Shown one piece after another: positions 56,123 through 64,000 of a stretch of 64,000 nt of DNA (positions are counted from its first letter, which is position 1; each line of letters opens with the position of its first letter). The notes below the pieces were generated by a model. The model did not search any database. It had not been told where the DNA came from and saw only the letters and a list, made by a program, of their open reading frames with translations. The translations under genes and the position numbers were made by a program. This DNA comes from Kappaphycus alvarezii (taxonomy: Eukaryota; Rhodophyta; Florideophyceae; Gigartinales; Solieriaceae), in the NCBI GenBank assembly GCA_002205965.3, contig NADL03000084.1, forward strand, positions 62,001-126,000, written 5' to 3'.

Positions 56123-56157
56123 CTCATACGAGTACAATTGCTTGTCCTTTGGACACT
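56123..56157. repeat. Right inverted repeat of the piggyBac element
   Basis: Inverted partner of 53379-53409. Confidence 0.75.
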
Positions 56158-56242
56158 ATTGATACGTATTTTGCGATGATTCGTCATAACACAGTGTACC
56201 GGAGGACGAACAATGAGACAATGGTTTAAACCAAAAGCCTAA

Positions 56243-56343
56243 GGGCGTCCCCACTCGTCTTTTCAAAATCCAAAATCACGGTTGGAAAGACTTTTGAGAA
56301 ATTACAGGCCCCACTCGTTCGCCCAAAATCCAAAACTCTGCGT
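56243..56343 (+). repeat. Left terminal repeat and subterminal direct copy
   Basis: TIR at 56243-56272. A degenerate direct copy (GGCCCCACTCGTTCGCCCAAAATCC) follows at 56308-56332, a possible transposase-binding repeat. Confidence 0.75.
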
Positions 56344-56599
56344 ATATTGTAGGATCGTTGCCAAAATAAATGTCTTTGGACAGACTTCCCAAAATCTGGC
56401 GGGAAAAGGAAACAGCGTGCACTACATAGCAGTGTGTCGAAGAAGCAAGCTTGTCAGCTTCAATATGCGCCATATTTGAACAAACCCATTTCTCTCACTG
56501 CGCACACTCCCTTTTCTGCACTATGGAACGTCAGAAACTATATGCCACAGATCCAGCCTTCTGAAGCTTCTGACGCAACAACGCAACATGCGCTGAAGT

Positions 56600-57391
56600 T
56601 TTCCCTACAAAAGGGGGAAAGGGCATGTCTCGGAGTGAAGAATAAAATATCTCCCTTTCAAGGGCTGCATATGCGACTTTCTTAGATCCCGGTGTAGGAT
56701 CTGCCATGACGTCCGCCACCATGTATCGGAAGATTCGCTCATTTTTTTGAGTAACCGCTCTAAACCGGAAAACGTCGGTAATACCCGGGAAAATGGACCA
56801 CTAGATGGAAGAAGATGGGACGGGCGTTCCTTCTCTGCTTGCGGAAAGCAGTGGGAAATGCTCCGTACAGAATGTCCGAAGTTCAAAGGATGCTTATTGC
56901 GCGTGAAAAGGATGAAAACTACCGGAAATACTACAGAACAAGATCTCTATAGATGTTCATCGCTACTCCACAGTGAAGTAAGCGCCTTGCCATCCCATGT
57001 TTAGGATTGCATTCGAAATCCTGCGTATCATATAGCAAAGCTTGTTAAACATGGGAGCTCATACGAATTTTTATCAGGTCACACCAACCTACTTGAAGCA
57101 GGTGTTATAGATATGGAAAGCCCCGAACAGTTTCAGAGACCAATGGGAAACAAAGCCGCCAAAAAACTGAAGGAGACCAAAACTGAATCGGGGAGTCCCG
57201 ATACGAAGAAAAATATGTCTTCCAGCATCCAACGCATCGAAGAAATGTTAGAACCTAACCCTGCTCACCGACATAAGCTCTCTGAGCAAAAACGTTTATT
57301 TGAACCCAAAATGATGGAGTTGAAGATGGTTATAGCTTTGATGGGTCCAGGTTCTAACGTGGGTAAAGAGGAGAGTGGGGCAGTAACGTGA
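56600..57391 (+). pseudogene. Harbinger SANT/Myb-like partner protein
   Basis: In PIF/Harbinger elements this second protein binds the ends and helps bring the transposase to the nucleus. The frame 56747-57004 reads NRSKPENVGNTREN, then CGKQWEMLRTECPKFKGCLLRVKRMKTTGNTTEQDL, which matches the trihelix/SANT region seen in such proteins. After a stop, 57113-57391 continues SPEQFQRPMGNKAAKKLKE and a helical Glu/Lys-rich tail (RIEEMLEPNPAHRHKLSEQKRLFE), the expected C-terminal part. It is broken at about 57003. It points toward the transposase gene from the left terminal repeat. Confidence 0.7.
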
Positions 57392-57619
57392 TTTTGCGGG
57401 AAAATATTTTCGAAAGCTTGTCAAATCAAGTTGGTGGAAGGCCTCATAAAAAACTGTGCGTCGACAAAGACGAAAGCTAACCCGCTGGTGTTTCTGCGCT
57501 TCTAAACATTTCAAGAAAGTCCATCCTCCTCTGATGAAGTGGTCTCCTCATTTTCAAAGAGAGAGTACTCTGCAAATCGTGACAACTACTGCTGTTCGTC
57601 ACTTTCAGTTGTTAACGAT

Positions 57620-58860
57620 AAACAAAACACGCTCCTTGCTTTATTCAATGCTGTACCCATGTGCATCCCAAGTGTTCTTCATCAGGGCTTCTATTAGTGT
57701 TATGTAATCCTCCAGGCTTTCCATTGAATCACGAATTTCTCTCTATAGTGTGGCCTGTTCGTAACTGCAATGCGCATGTAGTGTGACATTACTGAATGCT
57801 GTCGGTAATGTTGGTGCCATCTCATGCCCAATTCTAAACTTAGCAGTTCCACTGTAGCCGCGCTGCTCTACAATCATATTATGTAATATTGCGCAGGGGT
57901 GCATAATTTCAGTCAATTAATTTAGATCTGCGAGACGTGCAGTTACGTACACTATTTCGAACTGAGCACCCAACACACCGAAAACACGTTCGACGGCCTT
58001 ACAGGCGCATGCGCGAACAGTTTTGTAGATATTTTCTTTCATTGTGTTGGGATTGGGGTGCGGTTTCGCAAGATTCTGAACCATGGATATATTCCATCTG
58101 ACAGACTGTAAAACTAATCTATAATCGTGCTACCAATTTTAGCCTTTGGCTTTACCGGAGGCCAGTTTCCGGAGTGAATATCATTGAAGAGTGTGCTCTG
58201 GTTTAATATTGACTTTTCATTCTTGTCGCCTGCCACGACAAACGTTAAATGCCAAACCCGATACTTATTATCACAAACAACTTCCATACAAATGGTTGGC
58301 TTCCCTTATTTTACTTTAAACTGACCTTGCAGAGTAACAGGAAAATTGTCCCACTGCCACCTAGAACAATCCAAACACCTTAAAAACCCAAGGGAGCCAA
58401 GTTTCCTGTACTGCGCTTCGATTGATTTGATGTATGACATGTTCGGCCTGCCTAGATACTGTTCTTGAAATGTGTCAATTATCGCACGGCAAAAGTGCTT
58501 AAGTGGTAACAGCAATGTCGTCTCAGACAAACGGAAGTAATCAGAAAGGGTATCAGCAGCTACTCCAGAACTGAGAATGCGCAACGCACCGCAAAGTTTT
58601 TGATCAGAGATTGCACCCTTGTTTCAACAACAGTCCTTGCTTAGGAGAAAGAAAGCGCAATAGCTACAAATTGCCGCCCCAATCACTTCATAAATAGTAC
58701 GTGTGATGATATAGCGGCGTTCGAGCTCTTGCGTGTCAAATATTGGTGTTTTTGGTCGATGTCGAGAAAAATAGTCCGTGTCGGGCCTTTCAGCCCCTTC
58801 TTCGCGCTAAAAACCGCGATTATCTCTACGTTCTAGACGTGATATGCCCAAGCGCTTTGT
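57620..58860 (-). pseudogene. Harbinger transposase (plant-transposon-protein type)
   Basis: Family DDE nuclease. On the minus strand: RRYIITRTIYEVIGAAIC (about 58715-58660), then frame 58584-58306 with MRILSSGVAADTLSDYFRLSETTLL, FQEQYLGRPN, and FLRCLDCSRWQWDNFPVTLQGQF, which holds the first catalytic Asp (family GSIDCMHWxWKNCP). Then, in other frames, LSDGIYPWFRIL (about 58110-58075), ERVFGVLGAQFEIVYVTARL (about 57995-57935, near the catalytic Glu) and IMHPCAILHNMIVEQRG (about 57905-57855). Nearly the full length is present but it is interrupted by stops and shifts. Confidence 0.85.
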
Positions 58861-59090
58861 TTCAGTGGGTTGCTGATCGTCTACAGCAGAGAGGACAGCG
58901 ACTGAGTCGACAATAAGGTCTTCCAGCGACTATGTTGAGAAAAAACTCGACAATTACATAATAGGCTCCTTGAGTGGTATGTATACCGCGTTGGAGTTGG
59001 CATTCCATCTTTGATGGGTTTCTAAAAAGCTTCTCAAACGAAAACAGTTTTGGGCAGCCAACAAGAATCATAAATATTTGTAATTTGGTC

Positions 59091-59120
59091 TGGATTTTGG
59101 AAAGACGAGTGGGGTCGCCC
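59091..59120 (-). repeat. Right terminal repeat of the Harbinger transposon
   Basis: Inverted partner of 56243-56272. Confidence 0.9.
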
Positions 59121-59123
59121 TCA

Positions 59124-59733
59124 GTACAGAGTTCAAACTACTGTATTTTACAGTATTTGGAACTCGGTACTGACGCTTTCCCAACTTTAAAACGGAAAAA
59201 ACCAGGTAAGTCACTTGTTAGACCTCCTATGCTGCATGCAAGTCCCTCCTTTCTAGATTTGCAATGCCTCAGAAGCCACAGCAGACTTTCGCTGGATATG
59301 TACAGCAGGTGCGGTGGCAACCTCTTCCTGCCAGCTCTAAAATTACAAATATTGGCTGCACTGTAAGAGATATGGCGCGAGCTCTCAGGAGATTAGCTCC
59401 AGAGCGACCGTCTCCCTCCTCCATATTTAATGCACCTTTATCTAGAACTGTCGCTTTAAAAGAAACGACAGGAGAAGTGAAGAAAAGACCACCGTTTATT
59501 GAAAGCAAACGCAGCACGAGACGAGAGATGTGCTCTTTTCTACTTGCTCTTGTCAGAGGGAGCGGAATATATAAGGATAAAGATATGGTGCTTTGCGAAC
59601 TTTGACATACCAAGAAGTTAACTTTCACCTCAATGTTGACACCTAAGGCAAAGTTCCAAAGCACGCGTTTAGTTGTGCTGTAATCGAAGTTTCGTGTTCC
59701 TATTATGTCAACAGGTGGGTGCTCCATTGAGTC
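59124..59733. other. No gene recognised
   Basis: Overlapping frames on both strands (59264-59605 plus; 59727-59269 minus). None has a recognisable domain. It ends with the target duplication GAGTC (59729-59733). Confidence 0.45.
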
Positions 59734-60452
59734 TGATGTGCGCTAAAATTGCCCCCAAAAAACCTAGAAGAGGGCCAAATTCAGATAAAGCATCGGAATT
59801 TGCAGGATATTATTTCAGTATCTGAATTTGCAACATATTTTTAATATGGATGAGTGTGGCAATTTCATGGGTTGATTTTTTATTTTAAGACACGCTGTCA
59901 TAATAGATTTCAGTACAAGTCCAGGTTCTGGGTGATACTAAGAGTGACTCTGAAAGGTCAATATAATGTTCACATTAATTCCCACCCCTGGCCGATGGCT
60001 GGCTGGCATGGATATGGCACCTAGATATTTACCTTGAGGAAATATTTTCTAATAGTCTCTCCGGTTCACACGATTCCCTTGAATGTATTTTATGGTTATT
60101 AGTATGTTTGTTTGAGACTTTAGGGGTATCTAATAGTCTATATAAGCCGATTAAATTGCTTCCTCTTGTGGAGGTCAACCAAATTGGCGGACAAATTCAA
60201 GTCAAGACCCGAGTAGTAGGAAATTTAGAGTCAACTTCACACCCAAGATCCATTTTTTTTACGCAGGTCACAGAGCGTCAGTGGTAGACCCTGCCCCTTC
60301 TATAATTGCCTATAGCCCTCTCAACTGTCTTCAATACCCAACCCTTTTTGTTCCTTCAACTACAGCAAGGCAGCACATTTTCCGCTCGCATCACCTCCTT
60401 GTTGGGGTAATTGGTTCTGAGTATGTCTTCTCCTGACGATTTACCCCTCTCA
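59734..60452 (+). repeat. Solo LTR of the 37-kb gypsy family
   Basis: Matches the 37-kb element LTRs in reverse orientation from end to end (TGATGTGCGC... to ...GATTTACCCCTCTCA), 719 bp, and is flanked by a perfect target duplication GAGTC (59729-59733, 60453-60457). No internal domain, so it arose by recombination between two LTRs. It is clearly more diverged than the LTR pair at 37-44 kb. Confidence 0.93.
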
Positions 60453-60457
60453 GAGTC

Positions 60458-62744
60458 ACCATTGTTTCGTGAATGCAAGATTAATGTGCTACCTCGCCCT
60501 ACCCTGCCTTTGTTTACGGCGAAACAAGTGCTCATCCCCAGACAGGTGATACTGTACTGTTTAGACTGTTACTTAGGTCACAACACGTAAACTATATTGT
60601 TAGACCTATGTTTAGTTATTTGTAGCCCTTTGCAGCACTACATCATCTACTTGTTGAAAATATTTTATTATTATTATTTGTCTGGTTTGGTCCGAAGATA
60701 GTGGCGACACAAGAGTCAACAGAGACAAAGCCAGACGACGACTGTAAAGACACGCTCACAGACATCTTGAGTCTATTCTTCCTTTTGCTTTACTGATTAT
60801 GGATAGAGGATGTCCATTCTCCGAAGAGTGGGGGTGGAGGGTCTGTATATGTATTCGAAAGTCCGAAAATGAGGCCAAATCCTGAGGCAAGACCTAACAG
60901 AGCTGGTGTGAGGCCAGTGGTAAGGCATGCTGGGTTGAAAGACACCGTCACCGCAGTGGGAAAAATTGGGGATGTAGGATGCGGTAATGGTTAAAATATA
61001 TGGTCCGTTTTGGCCCGGATTATCCTAATAGGTAACCAGTAGTACCTCTTTATTTTCCTTGCATAGCCCGCTCAAGGCCGGCCAGCAGGCATGCTGCGTT
61101 GGAAATTCCGGCCGTGGCAGCGTAACTTTGGATGAGAAACGTTCAGACCTTGTATTTAGGTAAGCATTCCTCGGAGTGACATAGGTCCCCATCGCCCTAC
61201 CGACCTCGTTCCGCAGGAGATCGGTTAGCACCCTATATGTGTGATTACCGAGCAGGAATCGGTTGCTTCCCGTCAAGATCTCTACCGTCGACTGCACCTA
61301 GACGGCTTTTCTCTCGTGACGGAGATGGCACGCTCAGTCGCTTATTGTGCCAAGGCCCAATTCCTCAAGGTCAAGGATACAATCCTACACCGTCATTTTG
61401 CTTTAATGGTTGCTTTGAATGCGGAATGACTGCTGAAAGGTCTCACAGCAACTTTTTAGCGGCCGATCTATAGCAGGCCCATTTTGAACGCAGTGTTTTC
61501 TCCGCAGCCACTACACTGCACAGGGTAATGATAATATCACCCTTTTCCCCAATCGAAGTACAAAAAAACAACCGTTCCCCCATATTTCATGAAAAGTACG
61601 TCTATATTTATAATTATATACAATTGCTCTTTCTTTGATTTGAATTTAGTCAGCATAAAAGGACGTAGTGAAAAGCCGTTTTCGTAAATAAAAAAATGCT
61701 TTTTTCGAGCACGTTCAAATACATTCAAATGTATGAAATTTCCGTTAAAGAAAAAGTGCACGAAAAGCAAATATGAGGGTCTGAAGAGATTCTGAATCGG
61801 CGGGGGTATTCCGATAGCCCCCAGCTTTCAAAAATTTTCTGACAATCTAAAAATGGGTACACTGTAAATCAGAGTAGAAAGGCTACAAAGATGATTTCAA
61901 CAGTATAATAATTTTTGTTGACAAAATTCATGCTCAGTAATAATTTTAGAATAATTTTCCAGGTGAGCATTAATCCAAATAATTTTTTGCTGACAATTTA
62001 ATTCCAATACTTTAGCCTGTAGAATTTAAATACCCACTGACAGACATAAACATTGCTTCACGTGTAATAATGTATAAAACAGGGACTAATGAAACATAGG
62101 TAAAACTACTTTCGATGATTCACATTAAATAAAAATTGTTCCTTCTCTGAAAAAGTATTGTTTCACAAATTTTCATCATCGTATTCGATTTGGAAAACAA
62201 ATTAAGTAGTTTTCCGATATTTGTAAAAATACTCTTTCAATCTTCACATAGAGTTTTCCCCACAACAGGAACTTTGCCACTTCATTAATCGTTTCGGTTT
62301 CTGCCTGCAAGCCTTACAAGCCGGTCAGGGGGGAACGTTTGGGTTAGTTTACTGCGAGTGGAAAACTGGAGGAACCATCACTAGCCTGTGCAGAGTGGCG
62401 GCGGCGGAGAAAACACTGCGGTGAAAATGGGCGGCCTGTGGAACGGCGACTAAAAAGTTGCTGCGAGCCCTGCCAGCGGACATGCGGGATTAGAAGCAGG
62501 TCAGTTGCTTGCAACCCACTCCTTTATTCTTGAATGACTCTTACTCAATATAATATATATGCACACCACTACACAAGTTGAATCGGTTTCAGCCAGCTTA
62601 TCGGTTACAAGAGGTAAACGCGGGGTATTTTTAATGTAGAATTAAGAAGAAGAGTGCGCTTTATAAAAGTGACCAAGGAACACTGTTAGTCAGTGGTCAT
62701 AGGTAGAGGATGGCGACAAACGGCGTGAGCCGGGAGATGTGGGG
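60458..62744. other. Mostly unexplained stretch
   Basis: No recognisable gene. 60985-61135 is the second copy of the dispersed repeat. The frames around 61237-61473 and 61770-61537 have no recognisable feature. Confidence 0.5.
60985..61135 (+). repeat. Dispersed repeat, copy 2
   Basis: Matches 24595-24735 and, in its last 60 bp (CAGGCATGC(T/A)G(C/A)GTT...GG(C/T)CG(T/C)GG(C/T)AGCGT), 62745-62930. Confidence 0.6.
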
Positions 62745-63045
62745 TGATTTTAATATATAGGAGATGTTGTCTGTTGTATCCACGCCGCGGGAAGTTCTTA
62801 ACGCCGGGAAATTCGTCACCAAGAAACTTCAAATAACTTTCCGGAAAGGATTGGCTCATTGCTAGCGAGCAGGCATGCAGAGTTAGATATAACGGTCGCG
62901 GTAGCGTGACTTTGAGTTAGCTTGTATAGATTCTTTCGGTAAGTCTAAAATATCAAAAAACATAGTAAGTACCATAAAATGCATAAAGGGAATCGAGTGG
63001 AAGAGAATGACTAATAGTAGATACTATCAGGATAAACATCTAGAT
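62745..63045 (+). repeat. Dispersed repeat copy 3 followed by LTR-like sequence
   Basis: 62868-62925 matches copy 2 of the dispersed repeat. Directly after it, 62925-63045 (GCTTGTATAGA..., ACCATAAAATGCAT, then AAACATCTAGAT) resembles the middle of the 37-kb gypsy LTR in plus orientation. Confidence 0.45.
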
Positions 63046-63126
63046 TTACTCCTCAAAAATTATTCCTCGAGATTAAACCCCAAAAACCGCTCAAATATCC
63101 ATATCCATAATGAAATCCCTACAAAT

Positions 63127-63591
63127 TCATTCAAACTGTTCAGAATGATAGGTAGTATCCTCTGACATATCAAGATACTACGATCCCTCCTCACAACTCT
63201 CCCCTCCGTCCTCTACAGCAGCTTTATCACGGCTGTACACGAGTGGCTCCCATAGGTCCCACCAGGCCTCCTCACCTTTCGATCTCTCCTCATCCTCCTC
63301 TGCTTCCTCTACAACTGCCTTTTACTTGGCCTCTTCGAAACAATGACAGCAAGACCACTCCCGAACGCGTTCCCGGTCCATCCTTCTATGGTATCCGTCG
63401 AAATTAGTTGGCACATGGACCATCAAGGTCATTTCGTCGAGGGGATGGCGGGTTCTGGATGCATTGGTGATGGTGACAGAAGGATGGAGGTTGTTAATTT
63501 TGAGGGCAGAAGTGAAGGTGAGGCGATGGGGCGTTTGATGGCAGGGGTATTGCTTCAACGAAGTTGATATCGAACTGCGTTTGGAGAACAA
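63127..63591 (-). pseudogene. Relative of the 34-kb small ORF (copy B)
   Basis: One minus frame from about 63591 to a stop at 63127, broken by two in-frame stops (about 63322, 63163). It parallels the 34-kb ORF: INNLHPSVTIT against MKNLRPSVPIS, PTNFDGYHRRMDRERVREW against PTDADDYIRRQTKKQIIEF, and GEEAWWDLWEPLVYSRD against GESFEEWLAPELVYELR, ending in acidic sequence. No known domain. LTR-like DNA precedes it, with the ORF antisense to it, as at 34 kb. Confidence 0.4.
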
Positions 63592-63599
63592 AGCGGATC

Positions 63600-64000
63600 G
63601 AGATTCGAAGGGTTCCTTTTTAAGAAAGGAGGATCATATCTTCAAACATAAAAAGGAAAAATGGACACTTGCAGTGAATTTTGGTTCATAAAGGAAAAGT
63701 ACTACAAGATTCCTTTTGTTGAAATAAAATATAGGAAGATATTTTTGAAAAAGGAAAGGACAGGAATGGATCTCGGGATAAAGGGAAAGGAAATTCTTGG
63801 AAAGGGCCATTTACGCAATGAAAAACAGTATTTCAATTCGCAACATGTTTTAATTTGGTTGAGTGTGAGAAATTAATGGTTTCTTTTAATTTATGACAAA
63901 CGCAAGGTACTTGATGAAAATTATTGTCAGAGGTCTGGGATTAAGGGCGATTTTGAACACTTTATATACTAGACAGGCCATTTACACTCTTGACTGATGG
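63600..64000. other. Right edge, no gene recognised
   Basis: A Lys/Ile-rich plus frame (63661-63876) in purine-rich DNA has no recognisable feature. The window ends here without a boundary. Confidence 0.4.

Larger units (their letters stand above)
53379..56157 (+). mobile_element. piggyBac-type transposon
   Basis: Inverted copies of about 31 bp, 53379-53409 and 56123-56157 (AGTGTCC(A)(G/A)AGGACA...CTCATA(T/C)GAG), flank a transposase with the piggyBac DDE domain and C-terminal Cys-rich domain. These repeats may be subterminal; TTAA occurs just outside on both sides (53306 and 56226), but terminal CCC/GGG ends were not found, so the outer limits are uncertain. Confidence 0.75.
56243..59120. 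mobile_element. PIF/Harbinger transposon with terminal repeats
   Basis: 30-bp terminal inverted repeats, 56243-56272 and 59091-59120 (GGGCG(T/A)CCCCACTCG..., 28 of 30 identical), bound a 2,878-bp element. The flanks TAA (56240-56242) and TCA (59121-59123) fit a 3-bp duplication with one change. Inside are the two genes typical of this superfamily: a DDE transposase (minus) and a SANT/Myb-like protein (plus), arranged convergently. Confidence 0.88.

Noticed and set aside
1-64000. CRISPR arrays, prokaryotic operons or rRNA genes
   Set aside because: No regularly spaced direct repeats with unique spacers, no co-directional gene clusters and no rRNA-like sequence were seen. The tandem repeats found have two or three adjoining units without spacers.

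Overview
This window looks like repeat-dense, gene-poor nuclear DNA of a eukaryote. There are no operons or ribosome-binding sites. Nearly every recognisable coding stretch is a transposable element, with many stop codons and frameshifts, set in AT-rich non-coding DNA. The mix of element types (Ty1/copia, Ty3/gypsy with and without chromodomain, Helitron, piggyBac, PIF/Harbinger, a tRNA-derived SINE) fits a fungus, oomycete or alga with an expanded genome. The sequence alone does not let me name the lineage.

Layout. 0.6-19.65 kb is one old Ty1/copia element whose LTRs (605-1051 and about 19224-19652) are about 18 kb apart because it was split by later insertions. A decayed Helitron lies in its leader (about 1.3-6.94 kb). 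A Ty3/gypsy chromovirus lies in its integrase (10043-17031, target duplication CTTAA), and that element in turn carries a tRNA-derived SINE. At 20.5-21.3 kb is a broken NAPE-PLD-like metallo-hydrolase gene. 22-33 kb is AT-rich and almost featureless, apart from a PIF/Harbinger transposase remnant (27.4-28.0 kb) and small repeats. 33.2-35.2 kb is a chromovirus LTR split by a 1,486-bp TG...CA insertion with target duplication GAAAC, which carries a small unrecognised ORF. 37010-44528 is the best-preserved element: a 7.5-kb Ty3/gypsy with near-identical LTRs, target duplication GAGGT, and an unusual C-terminal extension of Pol holding two tandem copies of an unrecognised domain of about 120 residues. 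45-49.5 kb is an older related gypsy element.

49.9-51.6 kb holds the best candidate for a host gene, a membrane-anchored FG-GAP repeat protein ending in an ASPIC/UnbV-like domain, with four reading-frame breaks. 53.4-56.2 kb is a piggyBac-type transposon. 56243-59120 is a PIF/Harbinger transposon with 30-bp terminal repeats, a transposase and a convergent SANT/Myb-like partner gene. 59734-60452 is a solo LTR of the 37-kb gypsy family (target duplication GAGTC). The last 3.5 kb holds a dispersed repeat and a second, broken relative of the small ORF found at 34 kb.

The genes do not form a pathway. The retrotransposon genes serve their own copying (Gag, protease, reverse transcriptase, RNase H, integrase) and the DNA transposons their own excision and integration. 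The two most novel signals are the duplicated accessory domain of the 37-kb gypsy element and the small ORF family linked to LTR-like DNA at 34 and 63 kb.
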